64,000 nucleotides of DNA from CAXXOK01 sp963678055 (GTDB lineage Bacteria > Bacillota > Clostridia > Christensenellales > Aristaeellaceae), in assembly GCA_963678055.1 (NCBI GenBank), contig OY782679.1, positions 1,550,001 through 1,614,000 of the forward strand, read 5' to 3'. The translations under genes and the position numbers were made by a program. The notes beneath the pieces were generated by a model that saw nothing but the letters and a program-made list of their open reading frames with translations, was not told the origin of the DNA and ran no database searches. This document shows, in pieces, positions 49,872-59,103 of the stretch (positions are counted from its first letter, which is position 1; the number at the start of each line of letters is the position of its first letter).

Positions 49872-49886
49872 AGAACATATGTTTGC
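49872..49886 (+). promoter_or_regulatory. LexA box
   Basis: AGAACATATGTTTGC fits the Gram-positive SOS box pattern GAAC-N4-GTTC with one mismatch, 16 bases before lexA. Confidence 0.72.
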
Positions 49887-49901
49887 AAGGAAGTGATCGG
49901 T

Positions 49902-50504
49902 ATGAGCAATCCTCGCGGCGAAAGCCAGGATAAGATCTATGCCTATATTAAAAAAGTTGTCAAAGCGAAGGGCTACCCGCCTTCGGTACGCGAAATCTGC
50001 GAAGCAACAGGACTGCGGTCAACATCCACGGTGCATGCACACCTAAAACGCCTGGAACGCCGTGGTATGATTACCCGGGATTCGATGAAGCCGCGCGCTA
50101 TCTCGCTTCCGCTGGATGTACAGCCCAACGATACCGTGACCGTGCCCGTACTAGGCCGCGTTACGGCTGGCACGCCAATACTGGCCAGCGAAAATATTGA
50201 AGAATACATGTCTATCCCCAATGCTTTGCTTGGCGATGGAGAACATTATATCCTTGGTGTTCGCGGCGAAAGCATGATCGAGGCCGGCATCAACGATGGC
50301 GATTTTGTGGTTGTCAGGAAACAGCAGGAAGCCAATAACGGCGATATCGTTGTCGCCATGATCGACGATGAAGCCACAGTCAAACGCTTCTACCGGGAGG
50401 ACGGGTATATTCGCCTCCAGCCGGAAAATGCGACCATGTCCCCCATTTTAACCAAACAAGTGACCATCCTGGGCAGAGTTGTTTCCCTGTACCGGCTGTA
50501 CTGA
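49902..50504 (+). CDS. lexA: LexA repressor
   Basis: A 200-residue SOS repressor. Winged helix (SVREICEATGLRSTSTVHAH, LKRLERRGMI), cleavage site Ala-Gly in GRVTAGTPI, catalytic Ser in GESMIEAG and Lys in ATVKRF. ATG 49902 is taken because AGGAAG lies eight bases upstream; an in-frame GTG nine bases earlier is less likely. RecA-stimulated self-cleavage derepresses the SOS regulon, and the box upstream indicates autoregulation. Confidence 0.97.
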   Translation: MSNPRGESQDKIYAYIKKVVKAKGYPPSVREICEATGLRSTSTVHAHLKRLERRGMITRDSMKPRAISLPLDVQPNDTVTVPVLGRVTAGTPILASENIEEYMSIPNALLGDGEHYILGVRGESMIEAGINDGDFVVVRKQQEANNGDIVVAMIDDEATVKRFYREDGYIRLQPENATMSPILTKQVTILGRVVSLYRLY

Positions 50505-50515
50505 GGATCGTTACC

Positions 50516-51448
50516 ATGCATAAGCGATTTGGCGTTGTCGGCGCCAGTTGTACCGATGTATTTGCAACCACTGCAAAGCCCTTGATCGTGCACGATTCAA
50601 ACCCCGGCACTGTGCGGTTTGGCTTTGGCGGCGTTGGCAGAAACATTGCAGAAAACCTGGCAAGACTGGCGCAAACTGTCCAACTCTTCGCTGCTTTTGG
50701 CAGCGATCCTTTTGCGCTATCCATGCTTGAACATACGAAATCCGCAGGCGTTTTAACCGACGGCTGCCTTATTGCTGCGTCCGGAGCTTCTCCCTATTAT
50801 ATTGCCGTAAACGATCCGACCGGCGATATGTCTGTGGCCGTGAATGATATGGCGATTTGCAACGATATCACGCCGGATTTCATTGCAGGTCACTTACAAA
50901 CCCTTAACGCCTGCGATGCGGTCGTACTCGATACCAACATCCCCGCTAGCACTGTGGCGTTTTTAGCCAAAGAGTGCAAAGCGCCGCTCCTTGCGGATTC
51001 TGTCTCCGTCAGCAAAGCAGAAAAGTTAGTCGGAATCCTCCCTCGCCTGCATGCGCTTAACACAAACCTGCGCGAAGCCAGAGCCTTGCTGCAATGTGAA
51101 ATCACGAGCGATATACACTCGTTGCAGCATGCAGCAAACCGGTTTCATGCGCTCGGCATCCAATGGGTCCTCATTACCCTTGGTGCCGGCGGCGCGTTTC
51201 TCTCCGGTCAAAATGAGCAAATCATACAACCCGCATTCCCTGTGAAAACAGCCAATACAAATGGCTGTGGCGATGCATTCAGCGCTGCGGCTTTTGCTGG
51301 GATACTATCCGGCGAAGACCCGGAAACCATACTGCTGAGCGCGCTGGCTGCCGCCGCTATCACAGCAACGGCCGTTGAATCCGTCTCCGGTCAGCTTTCC
51401 CCCACCGCTATTAAGCAATACATAACAAACACAAGGAGGTTATCATGA
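50516..51448 (+). CDS. psuK: PfkB-family carbohydrate kinase, probable pseudouridine kinase
   Basis: A 310-residue ribokinase-fold enzyme. FGGVGRNIAENLARL is the N-terminal glycine motif and NTNGCGDAFSAAAFAG the C-terminal motif with the catalytic Asp. Overlap by four bases with psuG makes pseudouridine the likely substrate, giving pseudouridine 5'-phosphate. Starts 11 bases after lexA. Confidence 0.88.
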   Translation: MHKRFGVVGASCTDVFATTAKPLIVHDSNPGTVRFGFGGVGRNIAENLARLAQTVQLFAAFGSDPFALSMLEHTKSAGVLTDGCLIAASGASPYYIAVNDPTGDMSVAVNDMAICNDITPDFIAGHLQTLNACDAVVLDTNIPASTVAFLAKECKAPLLADSVSVSKAEKLVGILPRLHALNTNLREARALLQCEITSDIHSLQHAANRFHALGIQWVLITLGAGGAFLSGQNEQIIQPAFPVKTANTNGCGDAFSAAAFAGILSGEDPETILLSALAAAAITATAVESVSGQLSPTAIKQYITNTRRLS

Positions 51449-52368
51449 ATCCGTATTTGCAAATCTCCGAGGAAGTCACAAAAGCAATCCGGGAAAATCG
51501 CCCGATCGTCGCGCTGGAATCGACCATCATTTCTCATGGTATGCCATATCCGCAAAATGTAGAAACTGCGTTGCTGGTTGAGCAAACCGTACGAAACAGC
51601 GGTGCTTTACCCGCCACCATTGCCATCATCAAAGGTGTACTCACGGTCGGAATCGATCAGGAACAAATCGAATACCTTGGCAAGACCGGAACGGATATTA
51701 TCAAAGCCAGTCGCAGAGATTTACCTGTGCTACTGTCTAAAAACATCAGCGGAGCTACGACCGTTGCCGCCACTATGATTGCCGCGCAAATGGCCGGTAT
51801 TAAAGTGTTTGCAACCGGAGGCATCGGTGGCGTGCACCGCGGCGCGGAAACAAGCATGGATATATCAGCCGATCTTGAGGAGCTGGCAACAACCGATGTC
51901 ACGGTTGTATGTGCAGGCCCCAAGTCCATCCTCGACATTGGTTTAACACTGGAATACTTAGAAACCAAAGGTGTGCCTGTCCTTGGATATCAAACCGATG
52001 AACTTCCGGCATTTTACTGCCGCAAGAGCGGGTTTTCTGTCGATGCTCGCATGGACACGCCGCTGGATATCGCCCTGAGCATGCTTGCCAAATACGCCTG
52101 TGGCTTACATGGCGGTATGGTGATCGCCAATCCCATTTCACCGGACTATGCCATGCCTGAAGATGTAATGGACAAAGCCATTCATACGGCTTTACAAATG
52201 GCCGATGATAACAATATCCGTGGGAAAGCCATCACACCGTTCCTATTGGAAACCGTGAAGGAGCTTACGCACGGACAATCGTTAGACGCGAATATTCAGC
52301 TGGTCTTAAGCAATGCAGCCTTGGCTGCGCAGATTGCGGCAGAATACTGCAATCTTATCAGTCGCTAG
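51445..52368 (+). CDS. psuG: pseudouridine-5'-phosphate glycosidase
   Basis: A 307-residue PsuG. ALESTIISHGMPYPQNVETA, SRRDLPVLLSKNISGATTVA, ATGGIGGVHRGAETSMDISA and GGMVIANPISPDYAMPED are family blocks holding the metal and phosphate ligands. It cleaves the C-C glycosidic bond of pseudouridine 5'-phosphate to uracil and ribose 5-phosphate. GGAGG before the ATG; overlaps psuK. Its last 11 bases overlap the convergent methyltransferase gene. Confidence 0.96.
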   Translation: MNPYLQISEEVTKAIRENRPIVALESTIISHGMPYPQNVETALLVEQTVRNSGALPATIAIIKGVLTVGIDQEQIEYLGKTGTDIIKASRRDLPVLLSKNISGATTVAATMIAAQMAGIKVFATGGIGGVHRGAETSMDISADLEELATTDVTVVCAGPKSILDIGLTLEYLETKGVPVLGYQTDELPAFYCRKSGFSVDARMDTPLDIALSMLAKYACGLHGGMVIANPISPDYAMPEDVMDKAIHTALQMADDNNIRGKAITPFLLETVKELTHGQSLDANIQLVLSNAALAAQIAAEYCNLISR

Positions 52369-53119
52369 AATAAATCTGTTTAATTTCCTCTGTTTCGGTT
52401 CCGTCTTCATGATGAACAATCAGCGGCGGCAGCCAATGCAGCATAGGGCTGGCATTCTTGATGCCCTCCACCAGGAATAAATACGGTGCTTTGCTGGCTT
52501 TACCGCAAATCATGCGTATCCGCTTGGGTTCCAAGCGGTGTTTACGCATACAATCAAGCAATTCAAGCAGCCGCTGTGCCGGAAATACCAGGTAGAAACG
52601 ACCCTGGTTTTTCAGTAAAGTCGAAGCCGTCTTCACAATATCATCAATTTCACAATCGGTTTCATGCCGGGATAAACGCTTGTTTTCTGTTTGATTGAGC
52701 AAAATCGTATTCTTTTTCCCGTAGGGAGGATTGCAAACAACGACCTGCACACTTGCTTTGCCTATGGTATCGGGAGCGTTGCGCAGATCATCACAATACA
52801 CGGATATTCTACGATCTAAATCGTTCATCGTAACGCTGCGTGCCGCCATCTCGGCAATATCCGCTTGCCATTCAAAGGCTGAAAACTTTGCGGATGACTG
52901 TTTTTGGCTTAAGAGTATCGGTAAAATAGCGGACCCTGTTCCAAGGTCGGCGATATGTTCATTGGGTTTAATTCGCACGAAGTCCTTCAACAGAATAGAA
53001 TCCATGCCAAAACGGAAACCTTGCTTTTTTTGCAGAATGAATAAGCCGTGATTTTGCAAATCTTCTACGCGTTCGTCCGGGCGAACTTCTACATTAGTCT
53101 TCAAAGAAGGAAAGCCCAT
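52358..53119 (-). CDS. tRNA1(Val) adenine-37 N6-methyltransferase-like (TrmN6/YfiC family)
   Basis: A 253-residue SAM-dependent methyltransferase. DDLQ-like opening VEDLQNHGLFILQKKQGFRF, FGMDSILLKDFV, SAM motif IADLGTGSAILPILL and the catalytic VVCNPPYGKK (NPPY) place it with TrmN6. ATG 53119 is the only ATG near the conserved start; a TTG at 53104 is also possible, neither has a clear ribosome site. It overlaps the end of the SpoIID-SH3 gene by 26 bases, suggesting translational coupling. Confidence 0.82.
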   Translation of the reverse strand: MGFPSLKTNVEVRPDERVEDLQNHGLFILQKKQGFRFGMDSILLKDFVRIKPNEHIADLGTGSAILPILLSQKQSSAKFSAFEWQADIAEMAARSVTMNDLDRRISVYCDDLRNAPDTIGKASVQVVVCNPPYGKKNTILLNQTENKRLSRHETDCEIDDIVKTASTLLKNQGRFYLVFPAQRLLELLDCMRKHRLEPKRIRMICGKASKAPYLFLVEGIKNASPMLHWLPPLIVHHEDGTETEEIKQIYSSD

Positions 53120-56100
53120 CACGCAGGCAGTAACCCTGCTGGTTTTCATAGCGCACTTCACACCAAACCGCACCGGCCTGCAGCACTTCCACCTCGCTGC
53201 CCTCCGGCATGTTTTCCAGCACTTTTGCGCTTTCCTTGCATTCATCATACAGTTTCAGTGTTGCCTGCCCTGCAGCCGGCCGTATATAGACAACCGTCTT
53301 CTTGCTTACTGTTTGTAAAGACGGATCCAGTGTTTTTTTCTCGCTGGTGCTTGGCGCTGTTGTCGGTGCAGGCGTTGAAGCCGCAGTTTGGCTCGGCTTG
53401 GATGTGGACAGGTACTTCGATACCGTATAGCCTATAATATTGTTGTAATTGGTTTTGGCCCAGGTATCTTTCAAGCCGGATAGTAACGAGACCTGTGCAT
53501 ATTGCGGTATGGTCGTCAGTACATCCCCGTTAGGCTCAGATCGCAGGTTGAGCGACCCTTCCGGCGTCATGACCCAGGCAGTCACCCCGGTTTGCGTGTC
53601 GGCAGGCGTATCAGCCTTCGGTTCTTCGCTGGGTTTTTTCGTTGTCAGGTACTTCGATACTGTATACCCCGTTATGCTGTTGTACTGGGTTTTACACCAT
53701 GTGTTGGAAAGGTCAGTAAGCACGGCCACCTGCGCATACTGCGGTATGGTCAGCAGCACATTGCCATTGGGCTTGCTGCGAAGGTTGAGTGAACCGTCAT
53801 CCGGTGTACTCACCCACGCTGTTGTGCCTGTTGCACCAGAAGTATCGGTTTGCTCCGGCGCAGGCGTCTGATCCGGTTCTTTTGTTGTCAGGTATTTTGA
53901 TACCGTATAGCCAACTGTTGAACCATACTGCGTTTTACACCAGGTATTGCTGATGTCTGTGAGCACAGTTACCTGCGCGCTTTGCGGTATGGTCAGCAGC
54001 ACACTGCCATTGGGCTTGGTTCGAAGGTTCAGCGATCCATCATCGGGGGTCTTCACCCATGCAAACAGCTGATCGGCCTGTGTGGTCGGCGCCGGTGTTG
54101 CGCTGGGCACTGCTGTTGTGCCGGGTTCTGCCGTTGTCAGATATTGCGACATCGTGTACCCAGTCTGATCACCGTATTGCGTTTGGCACCAGGTATCGCT
54201 GATATCCGTCAAAACCGTCACCTGTGCATGCTGTGGCATGGCTGTAATCACTTTGCCGCTAGGAACTGTACGCAAGTTGAGGGTGCCATCATTGGGTGTT
54301 TTCACCCAGGCTGTTACAGCGTAAGGGTCTTGCTTCGGTTTCGTGGTTGTCAGGTATTTGGTCATGGTATAGCCTGTATAGCTGCCATATTGCGTTTTAC
54401 ACCAGGTTTCAGTGAACCCGGACAATACAGTCACTTCGGCATATTGCGGTATTGCTGTGGTCACTCTGCCGCTTGGTACATTGCGCATATTGAGTGAACC
54501 CTCAGGTGTATTCACCCACGCTGTGAGCACGCTTGGTGGCTGGGTAGCTGTTGGCGACGGTGTGGGTTCAGCTTGCGTATCAAAGCTTAAGAACTTGCTT
54601 TGTACATACCCCTGATATGCGCCATGACTTACCTTGCACCAATCGCTTTCATAAGTCATCAGCGTTACAACGGTTTTAGCGGGTATTGTCGTCAGTACCT
54701 CTGCTGCATCGGACTTGCTGGCACGAAGGTTCAGCGACCCCGTCTCCAAAGCAACTGTCGCACTGTCTCCGGCAGCCGGTGTGTCGTTATCATCTGCAGT
54801 CTGATCGCCGGGAGACGGCGTGCCTGCCGGGACAAAGGACAAGTACTGTGTCATCACGTATCCGTTAACATTGTTATAAGCAAGGTAACTCCACGAGGTC
54901 CCTTTTTGATAGACGCTGACGGCAGCATTCTGCGGAATAGTCACCAACACACGTCCGTAAGGCTCTTTGCGAAGATTGAGTGAACCCGAAACCGTATTGA
55001 CGGTCGCAGGTATCGCATCGCCTGCATCCCCACTCGTATCACCGCTACTGGAGAATGTAAGATAGGTGTTCATCACATAGCCGAACTGATCCTGATATTT
55101 CGTATATGTCCAGGTGTTCATCTTCTGCAGAACCGGTATGGTCGTCCCCTGCGGTATGCGAATTAGCACGCGGCTACCAGGCAGGGCATCAAACCGCAAA
55201 TTGAGTGACCCGGATGTGGTGGAAACAACGGCCGACGGGCCATCGGTACCGGGTTCATCGGAATCTCCTGTCGCCGGGTCCTCCGGCTGTTCTTCCGGGT
55301 CCGGTTGATTTTCAGCTTCGGATGCATCGACCACTGTTAAAAAGGCCGTCATAACATAGCCGGTCGTACTGTCGTACGTTACATTGCTCCAGCTGCTGTT
55401 CATGGAATGAACGGTGATAATTGAATACTGCGGAATAGTCTTGTAGATCGCGCTGCCGGCCTTTGGCTGCTGACGAAGGTTGAGCGACCCGGACTTGGTT
55501 GTCACCTTGGCATACTGGTTTTGGGTTTGTTGATCGTCCTGCGGAGCACTTGCGCCGTCAAACGATAAGAACTCCGTCATCACAAAGCCGCTGTATCCGT
55601 AATACCGTACAGCACTCCAGGTGCTGCCGCGATCTGTGACGGCAACCGTTGCGCCCTGCGGGATTGTGGTCAGCACAGTACTGCCAGCCTTGGCCTGCTG
55701 GCGCATGTTGAGCGACCCAACTTTGGTGGCTACGATTGCAGACAGCGAATCGGCTGTTCCACTTCCCGGGTCGGTTTGTGATATTGTTTCAGGATAGTCT
55801 TTAGAAAAATCCAGGAAATCGGTCGCAGCATAGGCTGTTAGCTTGCCATATTGTATTTTCGCCCATTCGCTTCCCTGTTCCAGCACAGTCAATATGGTAC
55901 CGCCACGCGCTGTGGACAGAATCTTCGCCGAATAGCTGCCGGACTGGCGCAGGTTTAAATAGCTGGATGAGGTAACCACAGCATACCCGGCAATGCTGGA
56001 TACGGAGGTATCATCGCTGCTGGGCGCGGTGCCAACAATGGTTAACGCACTGGTGGGAACATAGCCAACAATGCTTCCGTATTTAATTTTGCAGTAAGAC

Positions 56101-57671
56101 CCTAAGTTCGCCAGTACTGTTACCGGCGTTGCGTTATCAATGACGGTCAATATATCAGCAGTTGTCGATTGTGCATTGCGGATGGCAAGCTGTGAGCCGT
56201 TCCCAAGGGCGACAATGCCGCGAATTCCGGTTTCATCATCCATGGTAATCGGGTCTTCATCCGTCGTGATGACCTCGGATGAGTTCGCCGACAGAATGGT
56301 ATTGGTAAACGTACAACCGACCCGTTTGCTGCCGACATAGTAAAATCCCAGTATTTCATCATAGCTGAACCCCAGCTGGCCCATATACATCGCGCCGCGC
56401 TGGCTCATGCCGATGCCGTGTCCATACCGTCTGGCTTGCAATGCAAAGGAGCTGGAATTTTTCACAACCGTCCAAAGCTCGTTGCTTCCGGACTGAATGC
56501 TCATGGTGAGCATGCTTTCCAGCTCGTTGAATATATCACAGGTCACGGTGGTGCTGATGGACACCTTTGTATTGCTTGCATTGTAGGTCGATACGGTCAA
56601 GGTAAAGTCCATTTTGGTATACAGCTTACTCGGCGAGCTGTACTTGGGTGAATTCGGCGTAATATTATCAACGGTGAGGACTGTGGTATTGGCACTGGTT
56701 GCCTTATACCCGGCCGCACTTAAAAGCGATACTGCTTTTTTCTGTAACAGCGTCATCAAACTTGCATTGTTGTAGGAACTGGACGCGTTTTTATATACAG
56801 TCGCCTGCCGCACTACGCTGCTGGGGTTGGCATAGTCAAACGGATCATCATGAACATCCAAATAGCTGTAGCCGGACGAACCCCATGCGTTTTTTATCGA
56901 TTCGGTCTGCCCACCGTTGGACGATGAGTAATAGGTCGCCGTAAAAGAAGACCCGTTTTTAAGGATGATGCCCTTGGTGCGGTCAACCGCTGTGTTGCAG
57001 TTGGTTACGCTCGTTGGCGTGCCGTTATAGGTTTGATCACCGGTGGTGTCTACCACATCGTATAGCGAGGATTGACGCGCGTTCATCCTGCGTACGGTGT
57101 AGGTTCTTGCCGCGACAGCCTGCGCTTTCAAGGCTTCCATCGGAGCACTGGAACCCATTTCGTACGGCAGAACGCCGTAAAGATAGTTTTCTATATAGAT
57201 ATGCGCAATGGTGTACAGCTTATATTTCCCGCCGGACGAAACTGCTTTAAACTGCAAATCGCCCGGATAGAGATTGCGCGATTTACGCGCCTGTGCGATC
57301 TTGATACCGTTAGACCCGGTTGTGGAATGCCGCCTAAGCGTAAACGACTTTCCCATGGAGTAGGATGTGCCGTTGCGCTTTAGCGTTAAGCTGCCGTTTG
57401 AACTATTAAAGGATACCGTAAGCGTTTCTCCGCTGGACAGATTTGTTCCGTCACTGAGGGAGTAACTCCCTGATATCGTCAGTGAAAGTGAGCTGGGACT
57501 GCCCAGGGAGGACAAATAAACGCGCACCATGCCATCCATCGAGGAAGACTGGGTAACAAGGGGTGCGGAATTGACCGATACATTGGAAAGTGTATCTGCA
57601 CTGGCGTATGTGAAAAAGAGCAATCCTGCAATCAGGGCTGCAATTATTATGCCTCGTAACATTCTGAGCAT
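53094..57671 (-). CDS. SpoIID/LytB-domain protein with 13 SH3-like modules
   Basis: A 1525-residue secreted or surface protein. Signal peptide 1-25 (IIIAALIAGLLFFTYASA). Residues 150-450 are the SpoIID lytic transglycosylase domain: YLYGVLPYEMG with catalytic Glu 171, AQAVAARTYTVRRM, QTYNG, and YGHGIGMSQRGAMYMGQLGF at 416-435. From about 485 to the end follow 13 bacterial SH3-like modules of 60-70 residues (typical core GSLNLR ... WCKTQY ... GYTVSKYLTT) with Pro/Thr/Ser linkers. Modules 8-12 are closely similar. GGAG precedes the ATG. It probably cleaves denuded glycan strands of peptidoglycan while the SH3 array grips the wall. Far longer than SpoIID itself (about 340). Confidence 0.92.
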   Translation of the reverse strand: MLRMLRGIIIAALIAGLLFFTYASADTLSNVSVNSAPLVTQSSSMDGMVRVYLSSLGSPSSLSLTISGSYSLSDGTNLSSGETLTVSFNSSNGSLTLKRNGTSYSMGKSFTLRRHSTTGSNGIKIAQARKSRNLYPGDLQFKAVSSGGKYKLYTIAHIYIENYLYGVLPYEMGSSAPMEALKAQAVAARTYTVRRMNARQSSLYDVVDTTGDQTYNGTPTSVTNCNTAVDRTKGIILKNGSSFTATYYSSSNGGQTESIKNAWGSSGYSYLDVHDDPFDYANPSSVVRQATVYKNASSSYNNASLMTLLQKKAVSLLSAAGYKATSANTTVLTVDNITPNSPKYSSPSKLYTKMDFTLTVSTYNASNTKVSISTTVTCDIFNELESMLTMSIQSGSNELWTVVKNSSSFALQARRYGHGIGMSQRGAMYMGQLGFSYDEILGFYYVGSKRVGCTFTNTILSANSSEVITTDEDPITMDDETGIRGIVALGNGSQLAIRNAQSTTADILTVIDNATPVTVLANLGSYCKIKYGSIVGYVPTSALTIVGTAPSSDDTSVSSIAGYAVVTSSSYLNLRQSGSYSAKILSTARGGTILTVLEQGSEWAKIQYGKLTAYAATDFLDFSKDYPETISQTDPGSGTADSLSAIVATKVGSLNMRQQAKAGSTVLTTIPQGATVAVTDRGSTWSAVRYYGYSGFVMTEFLSFDGASAPQDDQQTQNQYAKVTTKSGSLNLRQQPKAGSAIYKTIPQYSIITVHSMNSSWSNVTYDSTTGYVMTAFLTVVDASEAENQPDPEEQPEDPATGDSDEPGTDGPSAVVSTTSGSLNLRFDALPGSRVLIRIPQGTTIPVLQKMNTWTYTKYQDQFGYVMNTYLTFSSSGDTSGDAGDAIPATVNTVSGSLNLRKEPYGRVLVTIPQNAAVSVYQKGTSWSYLAYNNVNGYVMTQYLSFVPAGTPSPGDQTADDNDTPAAGDSATVALETGSLNLRASKSDAAEVLTTIPAKTVVTLMTYESDWCKVSHGAYQGYVQSKFLSFDTQAEPTPSPTATQPPSVLTAWVNTPEGSLNMRNVPSGRVTTAIPQYAEVTVLSGFTETWCKTQYGSYTGYTMTKYLTTTKPKQDPYAVTAWVKTPNDGTLNLRTVPSGKVITAMPQHAQVTVLTDISDTWCQTQYGDQTGYTMSQYLTTAEPGTTAVPSATPAPTTQADQLFAWVKTPDDGSLNLRTKPNGSVLLTIPQSAQVTVLTDISNTWCKTQYGSTVGYTVSKYLTTKEPDQTPAPEQTDTSGATGTTAWVSTPDDGSLNLRSKPNGNVLLTIPQYAQVAVLTDLSNTWCKTQYNSITGYTVSKYLTTKKPSEEPKADTPADTQTGVTAWVMTPEGSLNLRSEPNGDVLTTIPQYAQVSLLSGLKDTWAKTNYNNIIGYTVSKYLSTSKPSQTAASTPAPTTAPSTSEKKTLDPSLQTVSKKTVVYIRPAAGQATLKLYDECKESAKVLENMPEGSEVEVLQAGAVWCEVRYENQQGYCLRDGLSFFED
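53400..55720 (-). repeat. tandem coding repeats (SH3-like modules 3-12)
   Basis: Ten units of about 180-230 bases, each with a conserved LNLR strand and a GY(T/V)xSKYL-type end, inside the SpoIID-SH3 gene. Units 8-12 (about 53400-54530) are the most alike, implying recent duplication. Confidence 0.8.
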
Positions 57672-57710
57672 TAAATCACTCCAACAGTTAACACTTCCGT
57701 AACTATTGAA

Positions 57711-57739
57711 ATTGTAGCATAGACAATCCCTTTTGTCCA
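57711..57739 (-). promoter_or_regulatory. promoter of the SpoIID-SH3 gene
   Basis: Minus strand TGGACA (57739-57734), 17 bases, TACAAT (57716-57711). Confidence 0.68.
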
Positions 57740-57808
57740 GTAGGATTACGAGATATTCAGTTTGTAATAATTAGAAATATATACAGTCTGTACTACACAT
57801 TTTATGTC

Positions 57809-58285
57809 TTATTCGGCTATCCCGTTTGACTTGCGATATGCAATAATTGCGTCCTTCGCTAGTGTATCGCAACGTATGTTCTGCGGGTGATCGGCGTGGC
57901 CTTTCACTTTGATGTATTTCACATCGTGTTTCTTAATTTTGATAATCTGGAGCAGCAACTTCCATAGGTCTTCATTTTCCACCGGTTTTTTGTCCGATGT
58001 TTTCCAGCCATTGGTTTGCCATTTGTCGATCCATTTCTTGTTAAACGCGTTCACCACATACGCAGAGTCCGAATAAACTTCCACGTTGCAAGGTTCCTTC
58101 AGCGCGCCCAGACCGGAGATAACCGCAAACAGTTCCATGCGGTTGTTGGTGGTATTGGGCATGCTGCCGGATAGTTCTTTTTCCTTGCCGTTAAAGGTTA
58201 AAATAGCGGCCCAGCCACCCGGACCCGGGTTACCTGAGCACGCACCATCGGTATAAATCTGAACATTTCGCATCGTATCTGCCAT
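57809..58285 (-). CDS. rnhA: ribonuclease HI
   Basis: A 158-residue RNase H1. The catalytic acids are in IYTDGACSGNPGPGGWAA (Asp), NNRMELFAVI (Glu), VYSDSAYVV (Asp) and RCDTLAKDA (Asp); the basic handle KKWIDKWQTNGWKTSDKKPV is present. It removes RNA from RNA-DNA hybrids. Four bases after proC, last gene of the rnf run. Confidence 0.96.
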   Translation of the reverse strand: MADTMRNVQIYTDGACSGNPGPGGWAAILTFNGKEKELSGSMPNTTNNRMELFAVISGLGALKEPCNVEVYSDSAYVVNAFNKKWIDKWQTNGWKTSDKKPVENEDLWKLLLQIIKIKKHDVKYIKVKGHADHPQNIRCDTLAKDAIIAYRKSNGIAE

Positions 58286-58289
58286 ATCG

Positions 58290-59102
58290 TTAGTCTTTGG
58301 GCTGCTGAGAAAGCTTCATGCTTTTATCAGCGCACACGGTAGCCGCTTGGATGATCGCATTGCGGAAGCCACTGTGTTCCAGCGATGCGATCGCTTCAAT
58401 GGTCGTTCCTCCGGGAGAGCAGACCATATCCTTGAGTTTTGCGGGATGTTCACCTGTTTCAATCAGCAGCTTCGCCGCGCCAAGCACCGTTTGCTCGCAA
58501 GCTTTGGTGGCAATCTCTCTGGGCAGACCCAGTTTAATGCCGGCATCAATCAGCGCTTCCACAAATACAAACACATAGGCCGGTGCGCTGCCAGCGACCG
58601 CAACCACGGCATCAAACAGGCGTTCCGGCAGCACGGCGACTTTGCCCAAGGTTTCAAACAAGGCTTTGACATAGTCCATATCAGCTGATTCAAAGCTGGT
58701 ATCATCACAAAGCGCCGTAAAGCCTTCCCCCACCATAAGCGGTGTGTTGGGCATACAGCGAAGGACAGAAGCAGAAGGCTCATCCAGTGCGCTTTGCAGC
58801 ATGGAGACTGTCCAACCGGCTGCGATGGAGACGAATTTCTTCCCCTTGGCCTGCTTCGATGCCTTTGTGAGTACATCGTTCATGTATACCGGTTTTACGG
58901 CGAGTACAATAAACTCGCATTGCTGAATCAGTGCATCCTGTGATGCCGCGGCAATCACACCATAGCGCTCCGATACCGTTTGCATCTGCTTTTGGGAGAC
59001 ATCGAATACACCGATGTCTTCCGCTGCAACAAACCTCGCTTGAATCAGCCCTGAAATGATCGCACTGGCCATATTGCCCGCGCCGATAAACCCGATTTTC
59101 AT
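58290..59102 (-). CDS. proC: pyrroline-5-carboxylate reductase
   Basis: A 270-residue enzyme of proline synthesis. MKIGFIGAGNMASAIISGLI binds NAD(P)H; VRCMPNTPLMVGEG-like and GSAPAYVFVFVEALIDAG, VCSPGGTTIEAIASLE are family blocks. ATG 59102 has AAAGGAAG upstream and starts right after the rnfB stop, so proline synthesis is tied to the rnf transcript here. Confidence 0.95.
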   Translation of the reverse strand: MKIGFIGAGNMASAIISGLIQARFVAAEDIGVFDVSQKQMQTVSERYGVIAAASQDALIQQCEFIVLAVKPVYMNDVLTKASKQAKGKKFVSIAAGWTVSMLQSALDEPSASVLRCMPNTPLMVGEGFTALCDDTSFESADMDYVKALFETLGKVAVLPERLFDAVVAVAGSAPAYVFVFVEALIDAGIKLGLPREIATKACEQTVLGAAKLLIETGEHPAKLKDMVCSPGGTTIEAIASLEHSGFRNAIIQAATVCADKSMKLSQQPKD

Positions 59103-59103
59103 G

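Noticed and set aside
53400..55720. Regularly spaced repeats that could suggest a CRISPR array or a repeat element
   Set aside because: The repeats are in frame, degenerate, 180-230 bases long and encode SH3-like modules; no cas genes nearby.
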